Assembly: GCA_050696075.1 (NCBI GenBank)
Contig: JBOGUF010000075.1
Span: 1 to 60,312 of the forward strand
Direction: 5' to 3'
DNA from: JBOGUF01 sp050696075
GTDB taxonomy: Bacteria > Chloroflexota > Chloroflexia > Thermomicrobiales > UBA6265
DNA length: 60,312 nt
Positions 50,821 through 58,709 of this stretch are shown piece after piece. The notes under the pieces were generated by a model. That model was given only the letters and a program-made list of their open reading frames with translations, searched no databases and was not told the DNA's origin. How positions within the stretch are numbered: the first letter of the stretch is position 1; each line of letters starts with the position of its first letter. The position numbers and the translations under genes were made by a program.

Positions 50821-51777
50821 CTATGCTTGCTCCTGTGCATCCCCCTGTTCTTCGGTGTCTGCTCGTGCCGAGAACTCTGACTCAAGGGGCGCTTGCCGTC
50901 GCGGCCAAACCTGGGTAATGCGCCCGGGGTGGATTGGAGATTCGCATGACTCCCACATTAATTGGAACTGGGTTCTGAAGAAGCTGTACCAGTATGGGTC
51001 CTGGTCGGCACGCAGGCGGAACGTCGGGTTCGGTTCAGCAGAACGATGGTGGTAGATCTCAACGACAATCTGACCGTGTTGCGTGTCCGGGTCGAGGAGC
51101 CACATCCCGAACGAAGGTAAGTAAGGAAGATAGCCGATCGTGATTGAACCGGCGCCTGCCGGGTCAGGAGGAACCCGGCTGGTTGGTATGTTCTCGATAT
51201 GGACTTCCGTGTTTTGAATCTGGTTCTTCCACCACTCCCTTGGCATATTGCCGTAGCTCCGAGCTGGTAGCAAGTTCAGCAGGGAGTCATTCTCATAGTC
51301 GAGCATTACGAAGCGCAGGTCGGCACCGGCGGCGAGCAGATCGCCGAATGGCGCGAGATACTGCCGAACGGTGCGATTCAAGATCATTCCCACGATATAC
51401 ACGTGCGACGCGTGCGCGATGTCATCCCGCGAGACCCGATCCGATTCTCCCCAGAAGAAATCGGACGGTCGCACCCGTCCGCCCAGCTTCCGGCCGATCA
51501 TTTCGTTCGTTTCGTCGACTCCGTCTTCGATTCGGCGCAGTGTCCAGTGGCGCTCCCAGAGCCCTGAGAACGCGAGGAAGCCAAGGATGGTGACGACCAG
51601 AGTGATGAGGCTGGGAAGATCGTCGACGTCATACGGCGAAACGACCTGACGGTAGATCACCCAGAGGAATATCCCAATCGTGACAATTTCAAAGATGTTT
51701 GGTATCAGCACCCGCGCCAGAAATCGCTGCGCCTTTGTTCGGAGGGCGCGTCGCGGATCGGTAGGGCTGTTCCTCAT
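50821..51777 (-). CDS. Two-TM protein with PLD-like C-terminal region
   Basis: About 318 residues. Two transmembrane helices (roughly 29-46, FEIVTIGIFLWVIYRQVV, and 54-74, LPSLITLVVTILGFLAF) are followed by a soluble domain. Its start, HASHVYIVGMILNRTVRQYL then LLAAGADLRFVMLDYEN, resembles the first strand-helix of phospholipase D-like folds, but no HKD motif is visible. The C-terminus is acidic. The ATG at 51777 is chosen; a TTG at 51840 gives a longer version. Membrane-anchored sensors of this shape occur in defence islands, but function is unknown. Confidence 0.6.
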   Translation of the reverse strand: MRNSPTDPRRALRTKAQRFLARVLIPNIFEIVTIGIFLWVIYRQVVSPYDVDDLPSLITLVVTILGFLAFSGLWERHWTLRRIEDGVDETNEMIGRKLGGRVRPSDFFWGESDRVSRDDIAHASHVYIVGMILNRTVRQYLAPFGDLLAAGADLRFVMLDYENDSLLNLLPARSYGNMPREWWKNQIQNTEVHIENIPTSRVPPDPAGAGSITIGYLPYLPSFGMWLLDPDTQHGQIVVEIYHHRSAEPNPTFRLRADQDPYWYSFFRTQFQLMWESCESPIHPGRITQVWPRRQAPLESEFSARADTEEQGDAQEQA

Positions 51778-51960
51778 GCGGAGTGCCACCGTTTCAGGGC
51801 TTGGCAGGTGCGTCGGACGAACGACAGTGCTGGAAATCAATGGTACCGCCGCATGCGAGTCGGCGTAAAGCTTCAGCGTGGTTTGCCACGCGAATCGGTG
51901 ATATCACTGACCGGGGCAATAATGCTGAAACCTCCACTTGTCGATTCAAACAAGAGAAAT

Positions 51961-51982
51961 GGCGCAGGCTTTCACCTGCGCC
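51961..51982 (-). terminator. Terminator of the thioredoxin-fold gene
   Basis: Eight-bp stem GGCGCAGG/CCTGCGCC with a 6-base loop. On the minus strand it is followed by ATTTCTCTTG, a moderate T-rich tail. A second small hairpin, GCAGAG-TCCAA-CTCTGC, lies at 51997-52013. Confidence 0.6.
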
Positions 51983-52037
51983 ACGTCAGCACGACCGCAG
52001 AGTCCAACTCTGCTTGAGCAGGTAACCCTGGACGACC

Positions 52038-52304
52038 CTATCGGTCGCGCACCGGCACCGGCTGTGCAAGGGATGTGATGTCGCTCTTCGTCAATGATTC
52101 GATCGACTCCAGGCCGATGTACGGCCCCACGGGTGTGACAAGGTACGGGATCGTCGTAGCCTCTTGGGTCCCTTTGGGACCTTCACGGAATTCCTCGTAA
52201 GGAACGCCTGCCTCGTCGAGGGCGCGCTTTGCAGCCTCGCTCTCCGCAGAATCGTCAGTAAAGAGGACGAATGCTGGCGGCAGGTTACCTTCTCGTTGCG
52301 TCAT
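52038..52304 (-). CDS. Cysteine-less glutaredoxin/thioredoxin-fold small protein
   Basis: 88 residues. The pattern AFVLFTDDSAESEAAKRALDEAGVPYEEFRE, then a TIPYLVTP cis-Pro-like segment and GLESIESL, follows the glutaredoxin fold, but the CxxC site is replaced by DDSAES. It therefore cannot do thiol chemistry and is probably a binding or adaptor protein. AAGGAGGAGG precedes the ATG. A long inverted repeat lies just upstream. Confidence 0.65.
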   Translation of the reverse strand: MTQREGNLPPAFVLFTDDSAESEAAKRALDEAGVPYEEFREGPKGTQEATTIPYLVTPVGPYIGLESIESLTKSDITSLAQPVPVRDR

Positions 52305-52322
52305 GCCTCCTCCTTGTTGTAC

Positions 52323-52356
52323 GTATAGGGTGTACGTACACATGCACACTCTATAC
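52323..52356. promoter_or_regulatory. Long inverted repeat upstream of the thioredoxin-fold gene
   Basis: GTATAGGGTGT and ACACTCTATAC form a 10-of-11 inverted repeat around a 12-base centre that includes TACGTA. The arms also contain -10-like CTATAC on both strands. A likely operator or promoter region for the gene at 52038-52304. Confidence 0.5.
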
Positions 52357-52387
52357 GGCGCGTGCCGACGAGTCAAGCTGCAGGGGC

Positions 52388-53629
52388 TTAGCCGGCGCCG
52401 AACGCGCCGACCGCATTATAGAACTCCTGTTCGTCTGGGATGATAGGTACACCTGTCGCAAAGGGGGACGCCGCTCGGTCCTCGGGCGGACTATAAGCAA
52501 TCACCCGAGCACCGCTGAAGGTAGCCCGGTTGATTTCCGTCTGTGTTCCGGTGTGAGGCCGGTTGCCCCAGAACGGCCGGTAAGCCACCAGGCAATGAGC
52601 ATCGTCCACCCACCGAAGATCCCGACTTGGGATGTCATAATGGGCGAGTTCCGCGGCTTCCCGCACTTGATCGACCGGGAGCTCAAGCGGGTAACGAACC
52701 AAAGTCCGACCCGCCTGCGCGATCGCCGATTCTCCCAAGAGGCGGCGCTGTTCAGGGATGGGCCAGCGATCGGACGGCTCGATGACCAGCCTGTCCTGCG
52801 CTGTATCGGCAGCGTCCAGGTCGGCGAGCTTCAGAGCGAGAATCTCTTCGTCAATGCCGAGCGGGTCGAACACGACATACGGATAATCGTCCTGCACGCG
52901 GTGCCGAAATGCATCGATGGCCGATGCAGGAAACTGCGCTTCGTTCTGACTGGCGGCTCGGCGAACGATGCTGATGGGATAGCAGAGATAGAGGCGCTTC
53001 GCTTCAGTTCTGAATGCGAGCCGCGCGAGGGTCGCCGGTGGATGATTCACGGACACGACGTACGAGCGCGGCTCGGCGGTCAGGGGTCGCTCACGCCGTT
53101 CGTCCAACTCGGGAGCAAGCTCGCGGGCGCACAGATCGGCCGCGCTGACTTCAAACGAACGCCAAGTGATGCACTCGGCCAGCCGGATCTCTCTAGGGTT
53201 AGTTGGACGATTGGTAATCCGAGCCCACATCGCATAGCAATCATCGATTAGCGTCACAAAGATAAAGTGACTGGCCTGGTTGGCCAGACGGCGAAGAGGG
53301 GACCAGTCGACTGGAGTAAAAATTCGCTTGCGATAGTACCAGTAGTAGTGAAACGAGATGAAAACAAACTTTGGCTGCGGGCGCCGATCCTCGATCCGCG
53401 CGTGGATGCGCTCAACCGCTGCGCTCCACCACTCGCGCTGCTTGCTTGGGACGCTCGTGTCCGCGAACGTCTGCAAGTCCTTGCCGAGGGCTTTGAGCTC
53501 ATCCTCAACGTGGAAGATCTCGATGTCTCCGGGTGATGCCAGGCCGTGCTCTTCGGCATAGCCCTTTACGCATTCCAAAACGGCGCGTTTCTCCGTGCCG
53601 GTGGTCCCGGTCACAAATGTCAGCTGCAT
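52388..53629 (-). CDS. Uncharacterised P-loop-like NTPase
   Basis: About 413 residues. The N-terminus MQLTFVTGTTGTEKRAVLE resembles an adenylate-kinase-type P-loop (GxxGxxK), with Arg in place of the usual Ser/Thr after Lys. Further blocks are EIFHVEDELKALGKDL, FVFISFHYYWYYRKRIF, and HFIFVTLIDDCYAMWARI like a Walker B region. The C-terminal part (VAYRPFWGNRPHTGTQTEIN) looks like a separate alpha/beta nucleotide-binding domain. The ATG at 53629 has GGAGG nine bases upstream. I cannot name the family. Possibly a defence NTPase given its location. Confidence 0.6.
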   Translation of the reverse strand: MQLTFVTGTTGTEKRAVLECVKGYAEEHGLASPGDIEIFHVEDELKALGKDLQTFADTSVPSKQREWWSAAVERIHARIEDRRPQPKFVFISFHYYWYYRKRIFTPVDWSPLRRLANQASHFIFVTLIDDCYAMWARITNRPTNPREIRLAECITWRSFEVSAADLCARELAPELDERRERPLTAEPRSYVVSVNHPPATLARLAFRTEAKRLYLCYPISIVRRAASQNEAQFPASAIDAFRHRVQDDYPYVVFDPLGIDEEILALKLADLDAADTAQDRLVIEPSDRWPIPEQRRLLGESAIAQAGRTLVRYPLELPVDQVREAAELAHYDIPSRDLRWVDDAHCLVAYRPFWGNRPHTGTQTEINRATFSGARVIAYSPPEDRAASPFATGVPIIPDEQEFYNAVGAFGAG

Positions 53630-53941
53630 GTGTTGATGCCTCCCATTACAGCCCCCTTCCCTGTTGCCCAGGTGAGAGTCATTGCGAAGCAAGTCTCTAG
53701 TATCGCAGCATCACCCAATAAATTGCGCGTCGGAGATTGATCTGATTGCAGTGACAAATTGCAACGAGGTTGCGAGCACTGAGATGCTACCTCCGCACCG
53801 GCACAAGGTGGGAGCAGAGGCGTCGGATCTCGCGGCTAGAGCACCACCATGGGCAGCTACCTAGCCTTGCGGCGACGATGGGCCGTGCACGGTCGCGATC
53901 GACGCTCGGCGACCCTGCTCTTCAAGCGCGCGCCTGATTTA
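53630..53941. other. Non-coding stretch
   Basis: About 310 bases upstream of the P-loop NTPase gene. Likely promoter DNA for that minus-strand gene. I see no supported ORF, RNA or strong hairpin. Confidence 0.4.
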
Positions 53942-54087
53942 TTATCCTACGTGATGCAGCCTGAGATTGTCGCTCGGGAGCACGACCAAGGTATTGCCCG
54001 GCGGCAATTGCCGTGCCCGCTGCTGCCACAGATCGAGGGAGGCGAGTTCGCCGGCCGGCACCAACGCCAGATTGTCCAGCCGGGTTG
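53942..54087 (-). pseudogene. Remnant of the DNxALVPA small-protein family
   Basis: The minus frame reads DNLALVPAGELASLDLWQQR then LPPGNTLVVLPSDN and stops early. It matches the N-terminal half of the small protein at 58440-58709 (DNIALVPASALPFKDEWQ, LPRGDALLLVPE). No start codon is evident and the C-terminal half is missing, so it is probably decayed. About 130 bp downstream of HPLDWW copy B. Confidence 0.6.
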
Positions 54088-54216
54088 CAGGGTGCCTGGG
54101 CGGTCGCAGCGGTCGAGTCCATTGTGGGCGTGCCCGCCTCGCGGCTGGTGGCCGAGGCCGAAGCGCTGGAGCGCGCGCGACGATCCCTGTCCTGAGCTCA
54201 CCGAAGCGACTGCGCC

Positions 54217-54447
54217 TCAGACGAGGTCGTTGTTGAGCGCCCGGTTGTCCATTATGGCGCGACGCAGGGCCGCATACCCACGATTCCCGACCGGCTTCCA
54301 AATTGGATCTCCGGTGCGTCGGAAGTACTCGTCGATCTTGGCGTGGACCTGGTGGCGGGCCTGCGTCTTGGTGCAGCCGAGCTCGCGCATGACCATCGGG
54401 TATCCGCCGCCGGCCCACCAATCTAAAGGGTGGTCAACTGAATCCAT
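54217..54447 (-). CDS. Small HPLDWW-motif protein, copy B
   Basis: About 76 residues, paralogue of the protein at 41867-42076. It starts MDSVDHPLDWWAGGGY, has a helical middle (TQARHQVHAKIDEYFRR), then a KPVGNRGYAALRRAIM block and ends L-N-N-D-L-V. The ATG at 54447 aligns with copy A; ATGs at 54465 and 54483 are also in frame. Function unknown; the strongly conserved HPLDWWA-GGY motif suggests a defined fold. Confidence 0.7.
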   Translation of the reverse strand: MDSVDHPLDWWAGGGYPMVMRELGCTKTQARHQVHAKIDEYFRRTGDPIWKPVGNRGYAALRRAIMDNRALNNDLV

Positions 54448-54495
54448 GCCTCTATTCTTAACCATTGCGCCTACGCGACGCAACGATCGCGACTC

Positions 54496-55875
54496 TTAGG
54501 TAACAATGACGTTCTGGCGATCGTTAGCAACCACCACGCCGCCCTTGACGATGTAACACTCGACGTAATGGGTTCCCTTGTAAGAAGTGGTTTCCGTGCG
54601 GGCGTTTCTCCCTTGATCCTGGGTGATCTCGCCACGCAGAGCACCGAGACGGAATGCCTCGTCGCCTCCATTGCGGACCTTCCAGTACACCGTGTATGGA
54701 CTCGGCACGTTGGTGCGCGTGATCTTAAATACCAGACTACGCTGCTTCTCGACGCGATAGCCCCGAGAGGAGAGATCGAATTGGCGAAACCCCTGCCGGC
54801 GCTTGATCGTCCCACTGTCTAGGCCGGTGCAACGACCGGTAATCTTCAACCGGTAGTGGGGGCTGATCTGGATGGGAATGCCGAACGGTGGTCGGTCGAT
54901 GAACTGCTCACCGTCCCATGGTACCGAAGCGCTCCGGGGCGCGATGGCCGCCACCTTGGCTAGGCTGCCGGGCTTGAATTGGTCTCCAAAGATGGCTTGC
55001 CAGGCTGCGATGGACTCCTCGCGATCCGTTTCGTCGTAGGCTTCCTTGACTCTCTCGGCGTAGTACTTCATCTGCGTCCGGAAATTCTCGTAGTTCCACC
55101 CTTCCTTGTATCGATCGGTGAAGTTATCTCCCGTGCCTGCGGGGTCCATGACCGCCGGCATGGTCGGCGGCAGCGCGTCCGCCAGTTTGGTGAGCAGAGT
55201 ATTCAGGGTTGTGGGCACGTCCTTGTATCGATCCGGGTCCAGCATGGCCTCGATTTCGTTGACCTGCTCTCCCAGCAGCGTCGTCAGGATGATCGACTTA
55301 CAGGAGAACGTGTTCTTGAAGTCGCGCAGGTACTTGAGCAGGCGCACCACCTTGATGAACGAGCCGCTGGTGGCGCGCTGTCGCTCGTCGATCCAGGCGG
55401 TATAGCCTTCGGGATTGGATTCCTCGAGTTTGCCCGTGTCCTCGGGCTCCAGCCGGTTGGTGATGTAGTGAAGCCCGGCCTGCTCGAAATAGGGCACGAG
55501 GTCGATGTGGAACTCGCCGGCGTAGTCGATGCGCATACAGCGCGTCTTTCGATGGACGAGCTCCCGATAGGTGCCGTTGGCGCGAAACGCGGCATAGAGT
55601 TTTCCGATGTACTCCTTCGGCTGCCAAGCGGCTTGTTCAGTGACGTGGAGGAGGAGGTCGGCGTCAAACCCGTCGTTGTCGGAAACGGGTTTGATAATGG
55701 TGCGGTGCGCCCACGACCCCGCCGGAATGAGATCGAGGAGGATCGGGCCAAAGGTCGCCTCATCATCCAGGAACGCCTCAATGGCAGCGACGCGCTCCTG
55801 CAGTGTGTCGAGGCGGCTCTGGTTGAGGTTGACTTCGGAGCGGAGGAACGACTCGAAGTCGTCGACCAACTTCAC
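54496..55875 (-). CDS. CD-NTase with AGS-C sensor domain (CBASS)
   Basis: 459 residues. SMODS-type nucleotidyltransferase core: GSWAHRT (G53-S54), DADLLLHV (D71, D73) and HIDLVPYF (D125) give the three catalytic acids. A helical region follows, then a C-terminal AGS-C domain (about 335-459) with VYWKVRNGGDEAFRLGALRG and TSYKGTHYVECYIVKGG. It should make a cyclic di- or trinucleotide signal on phage infection. GTG start with GGAGGG seven bases upstream. Last gene of the three-gene CBASS-like operon. Confidence 0.88.
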   Translation of the reverse strand: MKLVDDFESFLRSEVNLNQSRLDTLQERVAAIEAFLDDEATFGPILLDLIPAGSWAHRTIIKPVSDNDGFDADLLLHVTEQAAWQPKEYIGKLYAAFRANGTYRELVHRKTRCMRIDYAGEFHIDLVPYFEQAGLHYITNRLEPEDTGKLEESNPEGYTAWIDERQRATSGSFIKVVRLLKYLRDFKNTFSCKSIILTTLLGEQVNEIEAMLDPDRYKDVPTTLNTLLTKLADALPPTMPAVMDPAGTGDNFTDRYKEGWNYENFRTQMKYYAERVKEAYDETDREESIAAWQAIFGDQFKPGSLAKVAAIAPRSASVPWDGEQFIDRPPFGIPIQISPHYRLKITGRCTGLDSGTIKRRQGFRQFDLSSRGYRVEKQRSLVFKITRTNVPSPYTVYWKVRNGGDEAFRLGALRGEITQDQGRNARTETTSYKGTHYVECYIVKGGVVVANDRQNVIVT

Positions 55876-55951
55876 CGCGGACCCTCCAGCGCCTTAAGCC
55901 ATCGCCCTTGGGCGGATGACCCATCCATCCGTAACACCACCGCGGAGCGTC

Positions 55952-57577
55952 CTATGATGTGGTCCACACCACTCCGCCTTCCCCTCGGGACACCGCCTCA
56001 AGATCGATGGCCCAGTCGTAGCCACGACTGTAATTCCACACCGTCACGGGAGGGTGGATGTTCTCTGAGACCTGTTGGCCAAGGTGAAACGCCAACGACA
56101 CTGGACCGGAATAGAAGACGTGGATTCGGTCGCTGCGCGGCAGAAAGCGCACGATGTCATCGAGCACCCCGCGGAAGACGCGACCATAGTCTCGTACCTG
56201 CGCCTCCCGGCGCACCAGATTGCGCTGAGGCGCTGGCACTGAGAGGTCGATCGCCGCCAGCGGCGCCGGAACGACGGGCTCAGTCGTGTCAGAAGTTACG
56301 GGTAGGGTGACGGAGATACGCACGACCACATCCCCGGCATCAGTTTGGCGCTGCTGGGGCAGCCCTGAAACCGTGAGAGGTGGTGGATCGGTATCTTCCG
56401 GCCACACCCAGGAGTCCTGATCGGGATGGTAGTCAAAGAACTGCACGGGACGACGGTCGGCGACCAAATAGCCGGCCGTGAAGGCTAGGGGGATCGCGAC
56501 TAAGCCGTGAAAGATGAACTCCCCCTCCTGTTGCGCCAGGCTGGCGATGAGGCCGCCTTCGGGGTCCAGCAAGCGCGCCACGGCTGATGGGGGATCCTCG
56601 ATCCGCGTCTGGTTGCTCAAGTCGGTAAAGTCGAGCGCCACGGTCGTGTGGTCTCGCGCCTGCAACGGTTCAGGGAGGGCGGGCAGCAGTTCGTCGGGGC
56701 GGATGGGGCGCAGGGACTGCGCCCGCAAGATTACTAGTGGGGGCGCGGTTGTTTCAGTTTGCGTGGCGCGAAGTCGGGCCTGATGCTCTAAGGGAACGAC
56801 CGGGCTGGACCGCAGAAAGCCGGTTACGAAGGCGGCGGCAGTGTTGGCGGCATATCCGTGCCAGCGATCGTCTTTCTTCTTGTCCGCAAGGTCAGAGATG
56901 CCGCGAATCTCCATAAACCGGCTCGCCGTAGCGGCCACGGCACGGGCCACCCCGGCCCCCTCCATTGCCACCGCCAGCAGCTTCGGGCTTTCCTGACGCA
57001 GGGCGTCGAGTGAGGCCGCGTCGGCAATTACTTGCTCGCCGCTGGCGATCGGCCCGAAGCGAGCCTTCGGCACGAAACCTTGTTTGCGGGTAGGCGGGGT
57101 GACTTGCACCTCGTCCTTCCAATCGGCTGCTTCATAGCTGAGCGCCCGGCCCCATAGAAGGAAATCGCTAAAGTACTGGTCGGGGCGCCGCTGTTCGCCG
57201 CCCTCCACGCGCTTGCCCGGTTCGTAGTAGTAGACGTTGCGGGCCACCACCACGTCGCCCCGTTGGACGCCGGCCTTGGCGATCCCCCCGGCGATACCGA
57301 CCATCAGCACATGTTGAGGCTGCCACCGTTGGATGACCCGGGTGGCGCCGATGCCAGCCTCTACGTTGCCTGGATCGAGCAGCATCACCACCACGACGCT
57401 GTAGGCATCCACGCTGTTGGGGATGTTGATGGAGCCAACGTAGTAAGTGTATGGGTCGTCCGGTTCTTGAATCACCTGGTAGACATCAAGGCGATCGCGC
57501 ATCGCGTCACGCTCGATGGGTAAGGCCGTCACGACGGCGAAGTCAACCGGAGGATTGGTGGGCAGCGTCTCGCTCAT
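55952..57577 (-). CDS. Nucleoside phosphorylase-SAVED effector (CBASS)
   Basis: 541 residues. The N-terminal MTAN/PNP-type domain (1-260) has LMVGIAGGIAKAGVQRGDVV, AMEGAGV (204-210) and RGISDLAD (225-232). The C-terminal SAVED domain (about 300-541) ends with IHVFYSGPVSLAFHLGQQV and VTVWNYSRGYDWAIDL. SAVED domains sense cyclic oligonucleotides; on activation the PNP part would cleave purine nucleosides and deplete metabolites. AGGA precedes the ATG, nine bases after the upstream nucleotidyltransferase gene. Confidence 0.88.
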   Translation of the reverse strand: MSETLPTNPPVDFAVVTALPIERDAMRDRLDVYQVIQEPDDPYTYYVGSINIPNSVDAYSVVVVMLLDPGNVEAGIGATRVIQRWQPQHVLMVGIAGGIAKAGVQRGDVVVARNVYYYEPGKRVEGGEQRRPDQYFSDFLLWGRALSYEAADWKDEVQVTPPTRKQGFVPKARFGPIASGEQVIADAASLDALRQESPKLLAVAMEGAGVARAVAATASRFMEIRGISDLADKKKDDRWHGYAANTAAAFVTGFLRSSPVVPLEHQARLRATQTETTAPPLVILRAQSLRPIRPDELLPALPEPLQARDHTTVALDFTDLSNQTRIEDPPSAVARLLDPEGGLIASLAQQEGEFIFHGLVAIPLAFTAGYLVADRRPVQFFDYHPDQDSWVWPEDTDPPPLTVSGLPQQRQTDAGDVVVRISVTLPVTSDTTEPVVPAPLAAIDLSVPAPQRNLVRREAQVRDYGRVFRGVLDDIVRFLPRSDRIHVFYSGPVSLAFHLGQQVSENIHPPVTVWNYSRGYDWAIDLEAVSRGEGGVVWTTS

Positions 57578-57586
57578 GGGTCCGTC

Positions 57587-58345
57587 CTACCACACCACCT
57601 GCGACCAGTACTGCGCGTCGATGGCGCCCTGGGCTTGGGCGGCGACCGTCCGTTTGGTACTCGCGGGAATGAGGTCACTGAGCACATTGTTGGAGTTAGC
57701 AGGGTCAATGATTTGCGCCGACTGGATGTTGTTGACAATATAACGAAATACGGCGAGCAGCTTGTCGTCATAGCCTTGCAGACTGGCGTTCTTGAGAACG
57801 CGGGCGACCAGCAGTTCGACGAAGAAGCTGCGCAGCCCCAGGTTGTGGCGCACGTTCCACAGTTTTATTAGCCGCATGGTGCCTCGCAAGTTGCTCTGCT
57901 GCACCGTTTCGATATGGACCTTGATGCTGGTCTGCAACCAGCCGTCGGTCTCGTTGCGGTAGAGGTTGGCGTAACGGAACGTGTCGTCCAGGGTTCGACC
58001 CGGGACCACGTCCACCACAAACCCGCCCTCGTACGGCAGACGGATCGCCACATCCTTCTGGCGTACCACATAGGCCCCATTGAGGGTGTTATGGACCTCC
58101 CAATAGATGTCCTTGAGGGTCTTGGTCGTGGACGAGGGGTAATACACGACGATGTCGAGATCGTGATACACGTCGAGCATGGTGTTCTTGCCGTACGAGC
58201 CGGCGTAGTAAATACGCGGAGTTGAGCCAATGGTCTTGCGCAGATGGCCCTCGACTGCGTCTCGGGTATTGCGCATCACCTGGAGGGTTGTGTCGTTTAC
58301 CGATCTCTGTTGTTGCAGGTTGTCGAGATATTCGTGGCCGGTCAA
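57587..58345 (-). CDS. Second CD-NTase-like nucleotidyltransferase
   Basis: About 252 residues. It has the pol-beta NTase motif AGSYGKNTMLDVYHDLDIVVYY (GS at 57-58, D70, D72, counted from the upstream GTG) and a third acid in GGFVVDVVPGR (D120). It then has an OAS1-like helical half, and no C-terminal sensor domain. The TTG at 58345 has AGGAGG five bases upstream and is preferred; a GTG at 58369 would include the SD in the coding region. First gene of the operon. It lacks close similarity to the AGS-C enzyme, so the operon has two unlike nucleotidyltransferases. Confidence 0.82.
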   Translation of the reverse strand: MTGHEYLDNLQQQRSVNDTTLQVMRNTRDAVEGHLRKTIGSTPRIYYAGSYGKNTMLDVYHDLDIVVYYPSSTTKTLKDIYWEVHNTLNGAYVVRQKDVAIRLPYEGGFVVDVVPGRTLDDTFRYANLYRNETDGWLQTSIKVHIETVQQSNLRGTMRLIKLWNVRHNLGLRSFFVELLVARVLKNASLQGYDDKLLAVFRYIVNNIQSAQIIDPANSNNVLSDLIPASTKRTVAAQAQGAIDAQYWSQVVW

Positions 58346-58412
58346 AGGTGCCTCCTGATCAACGTTCACAGCAGAGTGCGGGGCAAGCAGGTCTGCCGGC
58401 GTACGTATCCCT

Positions 58413-58421
58413 ATTTTAGCA
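58413..58421 (-). promoter_or_regulatory. Extended -10 promoter of the CBASS operon
   Basis: The minus strand reads TGCTAAAAT (TGn plus TAAAAT), about 68 bases upstream of the TTG start. The -35 region is weak, as is usual with extended -10 promoters. Confidence 0.4.
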
Positions 58422-58439
58422 CACGTGTTCGGGGGGCAG

Positions 58440-58709
58440 TCAGTGAGGCCGAGAGAAGCGTTTCGCTCCGACCGCTGCCACGCGATGACCGCGACGGCGC
58501 AGTTGCTCCGCCACCGAGACCAAGCTTCGTCTCATTGGAGAATCGGCTTCAGGAACCAGCAGTAGCGCGTCGCCGCGAGGAAGCGCGTTGGCGATGGTCT
58601 GCCACTCGTCCTTGAACGGCAAGGCACTGGCTGGCACGAGGGCAATGTTGTCGAACTGAACATGACGCCGACGCAGTGACAGAGCTTGTGGATGGTGCGA
58701 TCGCCTCAC
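58440..58709 (-). CDS. Small DNxALVPA-motif protein coupled to the recombinase
   Basis: 89 residues from a GTG whose first base is at 58709, overlapping the recombinase stop, with GGAGG ten bases upstream inside the recombinase gene. It reads FDNIALVPASALPFKDEWQ, ALPRGDALLLVPE, then RRSLVSVAEQLRRRGHRV. This looks like a single small alpha/beta unit. A degenerate copy is at 53942-54087. The upstream part of the longer frame is antisense-like and not supported. Possibly an accessory factor of the recombinase. Confidence 0.65.
   Translation of the reverse strand: MRRSHHPQALSLRRRHVQFDNIALVPASALPFKDEWQTIANALPRGDALLLVPEADSPMRRSLVSVAEQLRRRGHRVAAVGAKRFSRPH

Noticed and set aside
52271..53251. Plus-strand open frame of 326 codons
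   Set aside because: Antisense to the P-loop-like NTPase, which has a strong SD and coherent motifs on the minus strand.
54013..54195. Plus-strand frame ending AVESIVGVPASRLVAEAEALER
   Set aside because: The composition is protein-like, but there is no SD, the start is arginine-rich and it overlaps the DNxALVPA remnant on the other strand. Too weak to call.
54979..56310. Plus-strand open frame of 443 codons
   Set aside because: Antisense to the CD-NTase and PNP-SAVED genes, both of which have clear catalytic motifs on the minus strand.
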